NCBI RefSeq assembly: GCF_000732535.1
Contig: NZ_APNK01000014.1
Span: 1-64,000, forward strand
Reading direction: 5' to 3'
DNA: 64,000 nt
Origin: Salinisphaera hydrothermalis C41B8
GTDB lineage: Bacteria; Pseudomonadota; Gammaproteobacteria; Nevskiales; Salinisphaeraceae
The notes beneath the pieces were generated by a model, which saw only the letters and a program-made list of their open reading frames with translations, did no database searches and was not told the origin of the DNA. Position numbers and translations under genes: made by a program. Positions 46,995 to 56,033 of the stretch are shown one piece after another (position 1 is the stretch's first letter; each line of letters begins with the position of its first letter).

Positions 46995-47726
46995 ATGCCG
47001 CTGTCATACGTGGACCCGGGCGGCACAGGGGATGGCTTTTTTCGTATAGTGAGGCGCCTTTTCTTCGCGCCATTGGACTCCGCCTTGATCACGCATCGTC
47101 GACGCGAGCGAGCGATTGCGGTCGCCCTGACTGGGCTGGCCGGTTATGTCGATGCCCTGGGCTTCATGACGCTCGGGGGCTATTTCATTGCCTTCATGAG
47201 CGGCAATACCACCCGACTGGGCGTAGGCGCCGTGCGCAGCGTATCAACGGCGGTCGTACCGGCCGCGGTCATTATTCTGTTCGTGCTGGGCGTGGTGGGC
47301 GGATCGCTGGTCAACCATCGGGTCGGCGCGCACCGGCGGGCGGTGGTCATGGGCCTGGTGACGTTGTTGCTGGCGCTGTCGGGCGTTTGTCAGCGGGTTG
47401 ATTTTTTCTGGGGCGCCATCGTGTGCATGGCGCTGGCCATGGGGGCCGAGAACACGGTATTCGAGCGCAATGGCGAGGTCAGCCTGGGGGTGACCTATAT
47501 GACGGGCACGCTGGTCAAGCTCGGCCAGCGCCTGACCAGTGTGCTGCTGGGCGGCGATCGCTGGGCCTGGGCCTGGTATTTCCTGCTGTGGGTGGGGCTG
47601 CTCGCCGGTACGGTGCTCGGCAGTCTGGCCTATCTGCACTTTGCCCTGGATAGCCTCTGGTTCGCCGTAGCGCTCGGCGTGGGATTGACCGGTCTGCTGT
47701 TGTGGTGGGCTCCGGCCAGCGATTGA
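46995..47726 (+). CDS. DUF1275 (YoaK-like) membrane protein
   Basis: About 243-aa inner-membrane protein with six hydrophobic segments. GYVDALGFMTLGGYFIAFMSGNTTRLGV near the N terminus and GAENTVFERNGEVSLGVTYMTGTLVKLGQ in the middle are the DUF1275 signature. Function unknown. The start is uncertain: ATG 46995 is used; TTG codons near 47070-47085 would remove a poorly conserved leader. Its end is four bases from the convergent GGDEF gene. Confidence 0.85.
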   Translation: MPLSYVDPGGTGDGFFRIVRRLFFAPLDSALITHRRRERAIAVALTGLAGYVDALGFMTLGGYFIAFMSGNTTRLGVGAVRSVSTAVVPAAVIILFVLGVVGGSLVNHRVGAHRRAVVMGLVTLLLALSGVCQRVDFFWGAIVCMALAMGAENTVFERNGEVSLGVTYMTGTLVKLGQRLTSVLLGGDRWAWAWYFLLWVGLLAGTVLGSLAYLHFALDSLWFAVALGVGLTGLLLWWAPASD

Positions 47727-47730
47727 GCGA

Positions 47731-48708
47731 TCAGTCGGCGCGGCGGAGCCGGCGTGGGGCGCGTTGATCGATGGTCTCGTCGCCGGACAGCGCGACGCGG
47801 TTGCGCCCGCTGCGCTTGGCGCGATAGAGCGCCGCATCGGCATCGGATAATAGCTCGTGGGCCCGGCGACGCTGGGCGGTCGCCGCGCTGACCCCGATGC
47901 TCACGGTGGTGCTGATCGTGGCGCCGCATTCCAGCCGGATGCGTTGCTCGGCGACGGTACGACATAACCGTTCGGCCACCATGAGCGCCTGGGACGGGGT
48001 GGTGTCGTAGAGCAGCATGGCGAATTCCTCGCCGCCGAGGCGGGCCAGCAGGTCGCGCCGTTTGATGCGCTCGCCGCAGACCCGGGTCACGGTCTGGATG
48101 ACGCGATCCCCTTCGAAGTGGCCATGGCGATCGTTGATCGTTTTGAAGCGGTCGATATCGAGTATCAGCAGCGCGATGTTCGACCGCTCCGGGTCGTAGT
48201 CGCACAGCATTTCGTCGAGCCGGGCCAGGAATAGCCGGCGGTTCGGTAGACCGGTCAGCGCATCGGTCTCGCTGAGTTGTCGTAGACGCACTTCGAGATC
48301 GTGGCGGGCGGTGATGTTGCTGGCGAGCCATGCCACGGCGCGTTCGCCATCCACCTGATAACGCATCGGCTGGATGCGGCCTTCGAACCAGAGCTCGCCC
48401 TCGGGCCCCTCCGCGCCGCTCAAACCTGTGACGTCGGCCGCGGCCAGCGTGTATTCGACCACGCGTAGACGATCCTCGGCGAGCGTGCGGCGAATTTCGC
48501 CGAGAAACCAGTCGGCCTTGGCTTCGGGCAGCACGTCGTAGAGCGTGAAATCCACCAGGCAGGAACCATCATGGTACAGCCCCCGGTCGTTGCCGCCGAT
48601 GATGGCGGCATACCGGCCGCTTTCGGTAAGCACGAAGATGGGATCGGGTAACGCCCGGAGTGCTTCGAGCTTGAGACGTGTCTCGCCGTCGTAGTCGTGG
48701 ATCGCCAT
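47731..48708 (-). CDS. PAS-GGDEF diguanylate cyclase
   Basis: 325-aa signalling protein: an N-terminal PAS-like sensor (about residues 15-140, ALPDPIFVLTESGRYAAIIGG) and a C-terminal GGDEF domain (from about 150) with an intact GGEEF active site, so synthesis of c-di-GMP is likely. The usual inhibitory RxxD is KRRD here, so product feedback may be weak. No membrane segment, so it is probably cytoplasmic. ATG at 48708 begins MAIHDYDGETRLKLEALRAL; the longer frame to 48876 is less likely. Confidence 0.9.
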   Translation of the reverse strand: MAIHDYDGETRLKLEALRALPDPIFVLTESGRYAAIIGGNDRGLYHDGSCLVDFTLYDVLPEAKADWFLGEIRRTLAEDRLRVVEYTLAAADVTGLSGAEGPEGELWFEGRIQPMRYQVDGERAVAWLASNITARHDLEVRLRQLSETDALTGLPNRRLFLARLDEMLCDYDPERSNIALLILDIDRFKTINDRHGHFEGDRVIQTVTRVCGERIKRRDLLARLGGEEFAMLLYDTTPSQALMVAERLCRTVAEQRIRLECGATISTTVSIGVSAATAQRRRAHELLSDADAALYRAKRSGRNRVALSGDETIDQRAPRRLRRAD

Positions 48709-48922
48709 CGTTGTGCTGTCGCCCCCCGTTTGCGGCCTAAATGTCGCTGCTTGCAGCGCACGGCGCAACTGTGGCGGGGTGCCGCCAGCAATCACATGGG
48801 CTTGCGTCGGTCGCCGCCGAACATCAGGGCACGATACGAATACGGGTTGCGCAAATAAGCACGGCCCGGAGCGCATCGCAGGGCTGGGCGCGCCTGTCTG
48901 ACGCGAGTCTTTGGCTCGTCTT

Positions 48923-48952
48923 GCATGATCGAGGCCGGGGCCTCGATCATGC
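48923..48952. repeat. Perfect 14-bp inverted repeat
   Basis: GCATGATCGAGGCC (48923-48936) pairs perfectly with 48939-48952 across a 2-nt spacer. It starts 9 bp past the FucU stop, on the downstream side, but no T tract follows. It may be a terminator-like or mRNA-stabilising hairpin. Confidence 0.6.
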
Positions 48953-48960
48953 CCGCGATG

Positions 48961-49383
48961 TCACGCGCGCAGTACGCCTTTCTTGAGGATGATATTGCCG
49001 TACAGCCGGCGTTCGCCGGTGGCGACGACGGCATAGGCCTGTTTCGTGCGGTCGTAGAAATCGAAGCGATCGATGAGTTCGATCGGGATCTCGCGGCCTT
49101 CGGCATCCGCCAGCATGCGATCGAATTCGGTATACATCGCCGGGCGCCCGTCGGGCGCGTCCATTGCCGCTGTCGGCGTATCGACGAAGTCGTCCAACGG
49201 TAGCAGGTCGAGCACCGCTTCCAGCGTCGCCGTGGCCGTGATGCCGGGCAGCTGGACCAGGCGCTGCGCGAGCGCGTCGGCGGGGAAATTGGCATCGACA
49301 ATAACCAACTCGTCGCCGTGTCCCATGTCGGCGAGGATAGCGAGAAGCTCGCCTGTCAGCAGCGGGTTGATGTGTTTGAGCAT
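48961..49383 (-). CDS. fucU: RbsD/FucU-family mutarotase
   Basis: 140-aa sugar mutarotase very like E. coli FucU in length and ends: MLKHINPLLTGELLAILADMGHGDE at the start with the catalytic His of MGHGDE, and ITGERxxYGNIxLKKGV-type ending (TGERRLYGNIILKKGVL). It interconverts alpha and beta anomers of fucose or a similar sugar. AAGGAA precedes ATG at 49383. No fucose genes are adjacent, so the physiological sugar is unknown. Confidence 0.9.
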   Translation of the reverse strand: MLKHINPLLTGELLAILADMGHGDELVIVDANFPADALAQRLVQLPGITATATLEAVLDLLPLDDFVDTPTAAMDAPDGRPAMYTEFDRMLADAEGREIPIELIDRFDFYDRTKQAYAVVATGERRLYGNIILKKGVLRA

Positions 49384-49546
49384 GGTTTCGTTCCTTGATC
49401 GCGTCGCCGCCACCGACAGGGGTCGCGGCCTCGGGCGCCGGAGCGGCGCATCATTTCGGGTGCGGCAAAACTGGCGGTTTGCGGCCCGTCCGTCCATTGC
49501 ACCATCGACGCATTTTTCTGGCGCACACTCTGAGCCGTCGGCGGCT

Positions 49547-49560
49547 TTGATCTAGCTCAA
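49547..49560. promoter_or_regulatory. FNR/ANR-like palindrome upstream of cecR
   Basis: TTGATCTAGCTCAA matches the FNR/ANR consensus TTGAT-N4-ATCAA with one mismatch (A to C in the second half). It lies about 90 bp upstream of the cecR start and 165 bp from fucU. Confidence 0.5.
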
Positions 49561-49645
49561 TCGACGGCGCGGTCGAGCCGCATAGGATGAGTCGGGTCCC
49601 GTATTTACTCGATTGACCGATGCAACGGTCGACGGCTCGCGAACC

Positions 49646-50320
49646 ATGACCATGCCGGTATCCGATCGTTCGACGCGGGGTGATCTCACCCGCGACACAT
49701 TGCTGCAAGCCGCGATGCAGGCATTTGCCGCCGAGGGCTACGACAAGGTGAGTCTGCGCGCGCTCGCGGCGCGGGCGGGGGTGAATCAGTCGTTGATCGG
49801 GTACCACTTCGGCCACAAGCAAGGGCTGTATCGCGCCGTGTTCGTGGAGATCGCCGCGCGCATTCGGGCCCGTCTGGATCCGGAAATGGCCGCCGTGGAG
49901 GCGGCGTTGTCCGAAGGCGAGGGGGCTCGCGACCGGGCCGCCGATTTCGACGCCCTGTTCCGTCTCACCGATGGCGTACTGGCTTTGATGACCGGCCCGG
50001 GCTCGGATGCCTGGGCCCGGTTGATCATGCGCGAACAACAACGCCCGACCGAGGCTTTCGATATTCTCTACGACGGCTTCATGGGCCGTTTTCTGGACCT
50101 GGTCGAACGGTTGGTGGCGCGCTTGGCCGGGCCGATCGAACCCGAGGCGGCCCGCGTGCTGGCGCTGACCGTTCTCGGTCAGATTCTGGTGTTTCGCTCC
50201 GCACGCGCCAGCGTGCTGCGCGCGATGTCCTGGCGCGATATTGACGCGGCGGCGATGGCCACGATCCGCACTGCCCTGCATCGCAACCTGCAGGCGCTGC
50301 TTGCTGCGGCCCCGCCATGA
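49646..50320 (+). CDS. cecR: TetR-family regulator, CecR/YbiH type
   Basis: 224-aa TetR-like repressor. The N-terminal helix-turn-helix is TRDTLLQAAMQAFAAEGYDKVSLRALAARAGVNQSLIGYHFGHK; the C-terminal ligand domain is the DUF1956 type seen in E. coli CecR, which controls the ybhGFSR genes. The same genes follow here with an ATGA overlap to ybhG, strongly supporting local autoregulation. The frame opens with TTG at 49613, but ATG 49646 (or 49652) is preferred. Confidence 0.9.
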   Translation: MTMPVSDRSTRGDLTRDTLLQAAMQAFAAEGYDKVSLRALAARAGVNQSLIGYHFGHKQGLYRAVFVEIAARIRARLDPEMAAVEAALSEGEGARDRAADFDALFRLTDGVLALMTGPGSDAWARLIMREQQRPTEAFDILYDGFMGRFLDLVERLVARLAGPIEPEAARVLALTVLGQILVFRSARASVLRAMSWRDIDAAAMATIRTALHRNLQALLAAAPP

Positions 50321-51309
50321 ACCACCGACGCAGTGCCATCGCGGCGGCCGTGCTGCTTGCGACCGCGGTCGTGGCGGGGCTGGCGTCGTGGTGGGACCGC
50401 GATCGTGGCCCCACCGGGCTGCGCCTCTACGGCAACGTAGATATCCGCCAGGTAGAACTCGCTTTCCGGCAGCCCGGGCGTTTGACGTCGGTGGCGGTCG
50501 AGGAGGGCGATCGGGTCCATGCGGGCCAGTGGGTGGCCGCGATCGATGCCGCGCCCTATCGCCAGGCATTGGCCCAGGCCGCCGCCCAAGTCCGGGCGGA
50601 TGCCGCCGTACTGACCAAACTGGAGGCCGGCAATCGCCCGCAGGAGATCGCCGAGGCGAAGGCGGCGGTGGAACGTGCGCAGGCGACTTATCGCAACGCC
50701 GAGCGCGATTATCGACGTGAACGTCTGATGCGGGCCTCGAACGCCGCGGCACAACGTAGCCTGGATGCCGCGCGCGCGGCCCGCGATCAGGCGGCCGCCG
50801 AGCTGGCCTCGGCCGAACAGGCGTTATCGCTCCAGCGGGCCGGGGCGCGCAGCGAGGACATCGCGACCGCCCGGGCGACGCTAGCCGCGGCCCGGGCCCA
50901 GCGCGATCAGGCGCGCATCGCCCTCGGCGATACCCGGCTTTATGCCCCGGCGGCCGCCACCGTACTGTCGCGGGTGCGCGAGCCGGGCAGCATGGTGGGC
51001 CCGAGCGAGCCGGTGCTCACCCTCAACCTGCGTAATCCGGTATACGTCCGCGCCTATGTCGACGAGCCGGATCTGGGCCGTATCGTGCCCGGGGCAACGG
51101 TGACGCTGCACACCGATTCGTCGAAACGCGTCTACCACGGCCGTATCGGTTTTATCGCGTCGCAGGCGGAATTCACGCCGAAATCGGTCGAAACGCCCCA
51201 GTTGCGGACCGATCTGGTTTACCGGCTGCGGATCGTGGTGTCCGATGCCGACGAAGGGCTGCGCCAGGGCATGCCGGTAACGGTCGATGTGGCCGAACCG
51301 AGGTCGTGA
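50317..51309 (+). CDS. ybhG: HlyD-family membrane fusion protein YbhG
   Basis: 330-aa periplasmic adaptor with an N-terminal membrane anchor (residues about 8-26), a biotinyl-lipoyl-like hairpin (GNVDIRQVELAFRQPGRLTSVAVEEGD), a long alanine-rich coiled coil (about 75-210, with YRNAERDYRRERLM) and beta-barrel domains. It links the ABC transporter to an outer-membrane channel such as TolC. Start overlaps the cecR stop (ATGA); the stop is one base before the ybhF GTG. Confidence 0.93.
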   Translation: MNHRRSAIAAAVLLATAVVAGLASWWDRDRGPTGLRLYGNVDIRQVELAFRQPGRLTSVAVEEGDRVHAGQWVAAIDAAPYRQALAQAAAQVRADAAVLTKLEAGNRPQEIAEAKAAVERAQATYRNAERDYRRERLMRASNAAAQRSLDAARAARDQAAAELASAEQALSLQRAGARSEDIATARATLAAARAQRDQARIALGDTRLYAPAAATVLSRVREPGSMVGPSEPVLTLNLRNPVYVRAYVDEPDLGRIVPGATVTLHTDSSKRVYHGRIGFIASQAEFTPKSVETPQLRTDLVYRLRIVVSDADEGLRQGMPVTVDVAEPRS

Positions 51310-51310
51310 C

Positions 51311-53086
51311 GTGGCCACGTTGCCGGAACCGGGCGCGGCCCCCGTCGACGCGCCGGGCATCGAGATCACGGGGCTGACCAAGCGCTTCGGCGAGACCGTG
51401 GCCCTGGCCGGCATCGATGCCGAAATCCGGCCGGGTCGACTCACCGGGCTGGTGGGCCCGGACGGCGCCGGCAAGACAACGCTGATGCGAATCCTCACCG
51501 GGCTGATGACGCCGGACGGTGGCCGTGCGCTCGTGGCCGGGCGGGACGTCGCCGCCGGGGGCGACATCCACTCGATCACCGGTTACATGCCGCAGCGTTT
51601 CGGTCTGTACGAAGACTTGTCGGTGCTACAGAACATGCGTCTGTATGCCGAACTGCGCGGCGTGGCGGCGGCCAGCCACGATGCGGTTTTCGCCCGGCTG
51701 CTGGCATTCACCCGGCTGGCCCCGTTCACGAGCCGGCTGGCCGGCCGGCTCTCCGGCGGCATGAAGCAGAAGCTCGGCTTGGCCTGTGCGCTCATGGGCC
51801 AACCGCAGGTGCTGCTGCTCGACGAGCCGGGCGTCGGCGTGGATCCGCTCAGCCGGCAGGATCTGTGGCGCATGGTCAACGAGCTTACCGGTGCCGGCAT
51901 GACCGTGGTCTGGTCTACCGCCTATCTGGACGAGGCCGAGCGCTGCGGTCATGTGTTGTTGCTCGACCGGGGGCGGCTGGCCTTCGACGGCCCGCCGGAA
52001 AAACTCACAGCGCGCCTGGCCGGGCGCAGTTTCCGGCTGGAGGCCGTGAGCGGCGAACGACGCGCCGTGCTTGCCGAGGCGCTCGAGCTGCCCAGTGTTT
52101 GCGACGGCGTGATCGAAGGCAGCGGCGTACGCGTGGTGCTGCGCCGTCAGGCCCGGCGCGACGAGATCGAGGCTCTGGCCAGCCGGTCCGGCGCCACCGT
52201 CGTGCCGGTGGCCGCGCGCTTCGAGGATGCCTTCGTCGATTTGCTGGGCGGCGGTCCCGGCGGCACGTCGGCCCTGGCGGCACGCATGGAACCGGTGACG
52301 CTGGCCGATTCGAGCCCGGTGGTCTGTCGCGATCTCAGCAAACGCTTTGGCGATTTCACCGCCACCGACCGGGTGAGTTTCGAGGTCGGGCGTGGCGAGA
52401 TCTTCGGTCTGATCGGCCCCAACGGCGCCGGCAAGTCCACCACCTTCAAGATGCTCTGCGGCCTGCTCAAGCCAACCGCGGGCGAGGCCCGTGTAGCGGG
52501 CCACGATCTACGTCGGGCGGCGGGGGCGGCCAAGAGCCGCCTCGGCTACATGGCACAGAAATTCTCGCTCTATGGCCTGTTGTCCGTGCGCCAGAATCTC
52601 GACTTCTTTGCCGGCGTCTATGGCCTCGACGGCGCGCTCCGGCGCGAGCGCGTGGCCGAGATGATCGAGATCTTCCAGCTGGCGCCGTATCTGGATGCGG
52701 CACCGGAATCGCTGCCGCTGGGTTTTCGGCAGCGCCTGGCAATGGCCTGTGCATTGATGCATCGCCCGCCGGTGCTGTTTCTCGACGAGCCGACCTCCGG
52801 CGTGGATCCGCTCACCCGACGCGAATTCTGGACCCATATCAACGGGCTGGTGCGACGCGGCGTGACCGTGATGGTGACCACGCATTTCATGGACGAAGCG
52901 GAATACTGCGACCGCGTGGCGCTCATGTATCGGGCGCGGCTGATTGCGCTGGATACGCCCGATGCCCTCAAGCACGCGGCGGCGACGGCCGAATGCCCGG
53001 AGCCGAGCATGGAACAGGCGTTCATCCATCACATCCAGGCCGCCGACCGCGAAGACGAGGCCACGACGCGGTCGGCGTCACCATGA
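51311..53086 (+). CDS. ybhF: ABC exporter ATP-binding protein YbhF (two ATPase domains)
   Basis: 591-aa tandem ATPase. Domain 1 has Walker A GPDGAGKTT, signature LSGGMKQKL and Walker B LLLDEPGVGVDP. Domain 2 has GPNGAGKST, a degenerate signature LPLGFRQRL and LFLDEPTSGVDP. Drives the YbhS/YbhR permease. GTG at 51311 is chosen, just after ybhG; an ATG at 51287 would overlap ybhG. Ends in an ATGA overlap with ybhS. In E. coli the complex affects export of cefoperazone and chloramphenicol-like drugs. Confidence 0.94.
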   Translation: MATLPEPGAAPVDAPGIEITGLTKRFGETVALAGIDAEIRPGRLTGLVGPDGAGKTTLMRILTGLMTPDGGRALVAGRDVAAGGDIHSITGYMPQRFGLYEDLSVLQNMRLYAELRGVAAASHDAVFARLLAFTRLAPFTSRLAGRLSGGMKQKLGLACALMGQPQVLLLDEPGVGVDPLSRQDLWRMVNELTGAGMTVVWSTAYLDEAERCGHVLLLDRGRLAFDGPPEKLTARLAGRSFRLEAVSGERRAVLAEALELPSVCDGVIEGSGVRVVLRRQARRDEIEALASRSGATVVPVAARFEDAFVDLLGGGPGGTSALAARMEPVTLADSSPVVCRDLSKRFGDFTATDRVSFEVGRGEIFGLIGPNGAGKSTTFKMLCGLLKPTAGEARVAGHDLRRAAGAAKSRLGYMAQKFSLYGLLSVRQNLDFFAGVYGLDGALRRERVAEMIEIFQLAPYLDAAPESLPLGFRQRLAMACALMHRPPVLFLDEPTSGVDPLTRREFWTHINGLVRRGVTVMVTTHFMDEAEYCDRVALMYRARLIALDTPDALKHAAATAECPEPSMEQAFIHHIQAADREDEATTRSASP

Positions 53087-54231
53087 GCACGCCGCTCGTG
53101 CGCCGACACGACGGGTTCAGCCTGCGGCGTCTGGTGGCGTTGATCCGCAAGGAAAGCCGGCAATTGATCCGCGATCCGTCGACGCTGCTGATCGCCGTCG
53201 TGCTGCCGGTGGTGCTGTTGTTTCTGTTCGCGTACGCGGTATCGCTGGATATTCGCAGCGTCCGCCTCGGCGTGGTGCTGGAATCCGACAGCGCGCCGGC
53301 CCAGTCGCTGGCGGCGGCCTTCGCCGGTACGCGTTATTTCCGCGTCACGACTGTCCACGATCGCCAGGCCGTGGGCGACGCGTTGGTCTCGGGCGCGCTG
53401 CGCGGCATGGTGGTGATCCCACAGGATTTCGATCAGCGCCTGGCCGCGCGCGGCGACCGGCCGCTGGTGCAGATCATCACCGACGGGTCGCAGCCGAATA
53501 CCGCCAATTTCGTGGCGAACTATGCCCGTGGCGTGGTGAGCGGCTGGCTGGCACTACAGGCACGGCCGCCGGCCGGCGCGGCGCCGCCGATCGCACTCGC
53601 GGCTCGGTTCTGGTTCAACCCCGAGATCGACAGCCGGCGCGCGCTGATTCCCGGCGCCATCGCCATCGTCATGACCATCATCGGCACCATGCTGACCGCG
53701 CTGGTGGTGGCTCGCGAATGGGAACGCGGGACGATGGAGGCGATCATGTCCACGCCGGCCTCGGTAGCCGAGATCCTGCTTGGCAAGCTGTTGCCGTACT
53801 TCGCGCTCGGTCTGGCCGCCACCGGGGTGGCCGCCTCGCTGGCCGTTTTCATGTTCGACGTACCGCTGCGCGGCTCCTGGGCCGTGCTGCTGTTGTTGTC
53901 GTCGGTGTTTCTGGTGCCGGCGCTGGGGCAGGGCTTGTTGATCTCGGCCCTGGCGCGTAATCAGTTCGTGGCCGCACAGATCGCGTTGATGACGGGCTTT
54001 CTGCCGGCGTTTCTGTTGTCGGGCTTCATCTACGAGATCGCGGGCATGCCGTGGCCGATTCGCTGGCTGACCTGCGTGGTGCCGGCGCGTTATTTCGTGG
54101 CGTCGTTGCAGACGGTGTTTCTGGCCGGCGACGTGTGGCCGCTGCTGCTGCGCGATCTGGCGGCCATGCTGGCGATCGGCGCATTGTCCTTTGCGGTCGC
54201 GCTGTGGCGTACGCGCAAGAGTCTGGATTGA
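53083..54231 (+). CDS. ybhS: ABC-2 type permease YbhS
   Basis: 382-aa permease with one N-terminal membrane helix (LLIAVVLPVVLLFLFAYAVSLD), a large external domain (about 50-170) and five C-terminal helices, the typical ABC-2 layout. LDIRSVRLGVV, FDQRLAARG and EWERGTMEAIMSTP are family motifs. ATG at 53083 overlaps the ybhF stop, and the last A of its own stop begins the ybhR ATG, so all are translationally linked. Confidence 0.93.
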   Translation: MSTPLVRRHDGFSLRRLVALIRKESRQLIRDPSTLLIAVVLPVVLLFLFAYAVSLDIRSVRLGVVLESDSAPAQSLAAAFAGTRYFRVTTVHDRQAVGDALVSGALRGMVVIPQDFDQRLAARGDRPLVQIITDGSQPNTANFVANYARGVVSGWLALQARPPAGAAPPIALAARFWFNPEIDSRRALIPGAIAIVMTIIGTMLTALVVAREWERGTMEAIMSTPASVAEILLGKLLPYFALGLAATGVAASLAVFMFDVPLRGSWAVLLLLSSVFLVPALGQGLLISALARNQFVAAQIALMTGFLPAFLLSGFIYEIAGMPWPIRWLTCVVPARYFVASLQTVFLAGDVWPLLLRDLAAMLAIGALSFAVALWRTRKSLD

Positions 54232-55349
54232 TGTTCCGGCGCCTGTTCAACGTCCGGCTTCGGGCTCAGATCGTCAAGGAGCTGCTCAGCATCCTGCGCG
54301 ATCCGCGCAGCCGCCTCGTGCTGATCGGCCCGCCGCTGATCCAGCTGCTGGTGTTTTCCTTTGCCGCGACGCTCGAGGTGAACCACGTCGATCTGGCGGT
54401 CTATAACCGCGATACCGGGCGTGCGTCGTATGAACTGCTGGCCGAGATCGGCGCGGCCGGCTTCGTGAATCGGGTCTACGCCGTCCATAGCCCGGCCCAG
54501 CGCCGAGCCCTGATCGATCGCGAACAGGTGATCGCGGCGCTCGATATTCCGCCGGATTTCTCGCGCAACGTCGCCGCCGGGCATACCGCCACCGCGCAAG
54601 TGATTCTGGACGGCCGACGGGCCAACGCGGCCCAGATCACGCTCGGCTATCTCGACCGGATCGCGGCGCGAACGGGCGCCGAACTCGTGCCCGACAGCCC
54701 GGGCGCGCGCGATCCGACCGTGGTGCGCCACTGGTTCAATCCGAACCTGATCTATCGCTGGTATATCGTGCCGAGCCTGTCCGGCATTCTGAGCACCATC
54801 ATCGCGCTGATCGTCACGGCGTTGTCGATCGCGCGCGAACGCGAACTCGGCACCTTCGACCAGCTCATGGTGTCGCCGACGACCCCGTTCGAGATCATCG
54901 TCGCCAAGACCGTGCCCGCGGTACTGATCGGCACCGTGCTCGGTCTGGTGATGATCGGTGCGGCGGTGTTCGTTTTCGGCGTGCCGTTCCGCGGCTCGTT
55001 CGGGTTGCTGTTGCCGAGTCTGGTCCTGTTGATCCTGTCGATGGTGGGGATCGGCCTGATGATCTCGGCAATCTCCTCGACCCAGCAACAAGCGATTCTC
55101 GGCGCCTTTGCGGTCGCGGTGCCGATGGTGGTGATGTCGGGCTTCGCCACGCCGGTGGACAACATGCCGCGCGTGTTGCAGTGGGTGGCCGAATGCCTGC
55201 CGCTGACGCATTTCCTGGTGATCGTGCAGGGCTGCTTCGTCAAGGCGTTGCCGCCCGGCGTGGTGTGGGGCCAGGCCTGGCCAATGGCGGCCGTGGCGGT
55301 CGTCACACTCGGCATCGCCCATGTCGTGGTACGAAGCCGGCTGGGCTGA
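54231..55349 (+). CDS. ybhR: ABC-2 type permease YbhR
   Basis: 372-aa partner permease, same architecture: one N-terminal helix (LVLIGPPLIQLLVFSFAAT), an external domain and five C-terminal helices, with ERELGTFDQLMVSP and the helix-rich SMVGIGLMISAISSTQQQA segment. It forms the membrane channel with YbhS. The start shares one base with the ybhS stop (TGATG). Last gene of the cecR-ybhGFSR operon. Confidence 0.93.
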   Translation: MFRRLFNVRLRAQIVKELLSILRDPRSRLVLIGPPLIQLLVFSFAATLEVNHVDLAVYNRDTGRASYELLAEIGAAGFVNRVYAVHSPAQRRALIDREQVIAALDIPPDFSRNVAAGHTATAQVILDGRRANAAQITLGYLDRIAARTGAELVPDSPGARDPTVVRHWFNPNLIYRWYIVPSLSGILSTIIALIVTALSIARERELGTFDQLMVSPTTPFEIIVAKTVPAVLIGTVLGLVMIGAAVFVFGVPFRGSFGLLLPSLVLLILSMVGIGLMISAISSTQQQAILGAFAVAVPMVVMSGFATPVDNMPRVLQWVAECLPLTHFLVIVQGCFVKALPPGVVWGQAWPMAAVAVVTLGIAHVVVRSRLG

Positions 55350-55365
55350 AGCCGGCTTCGGGCGG

Positions 55366-55980
55366 TCACGCTTGCGGCTGCTGCATGAAGCGCTGCAGCG
55401 CGTCGATCTCCGGCTGCGAGACCTGGTGTCCGCCGTCGGTGATCAAGGGCTCTACCGCCGCACCCTGCGCCCGCAGCCAGTCGATCAGTGCGTCGGTGAG
55501 TGCGGGCGGGCAGATCGGGTCGCGAAGGCCGGCGCTGACGAACACCGGCAGGCCGTCGAGCGCCGGCTGGGGCTTGGGCGTCCAGGGAATCAGCGGGTGC
55601 AACAGCGCCACGCGCTCGAATAACCGCGGCTGCTCGAACATCACGGCGGCCAGAATATTGGCGCCGTTGGAATAACCGAGCGCCTGGATCGGCCGGCCGG
55701 GATGCGCCTCGCGCGTGGCCCCGATGAAAGCCGCCATGCGCTGGGTGCGTGTGGCCAGATCGGCCATGTCGTAGACGCCTTCGCCGGTGCGCCGGAAAAA
55801 ACGCAGCGCGCCGCCTTCGGAGACATCGCCGCGTGGGGCCACGATGCCGGCACGCGGCCACATCTGCTGGATCAGGCCGACGAACTGGTGTTCATCGGCC
55901 CCGGTGCCGTGAAAGGCCATGACCACCGGCGCATCGGGATCGCCGGCCCGGCGGTAGGCTGTATAGAAGGATTCGGACAT
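55366..55980 (-). CDS. Alpha/beta hydrolase, MhqD-like carboxylesterase
   Basis: 204-aa esterase of the phospholipase/carboxylesterase group: oxyanion motif FHGTGADEHQF, nucleophile elbow LGYSNGAN (Ser near residue 106), Asp in LRDPICP and His in DGGHQVS. It is the size of B. subtilis MhqD. It lies 53 bp downstream of a MhqO-like dioxygenase on the same strand, so both probably form a unit for quinone or aromatic stress. Confidence 0.9.
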   Translation of the reverse strand: MSESFYTAYRRAGDPDAPVVMAFHGTGADEHQFVGLIQQMWPRAGIVAPRGDVSEGGALRFFRRTGEGVYDMADLATRTQRMAAFIGATREAHPGRPIQALGYSNGANILAAVMFEQPRLFERVALLHPLIPWTPKPQPALDGLPVFVSAGLRDPICPPALTDALIDWLRAQGAAVEPLITDGGHQVSQPEIDALQRFMQQPQA

Positions 55981-56033
55981 GACGGGCTCCGGGGCAACCG
56001 AGCCCCACGGCTCGGCTGCGTTGTGGCGATCGA

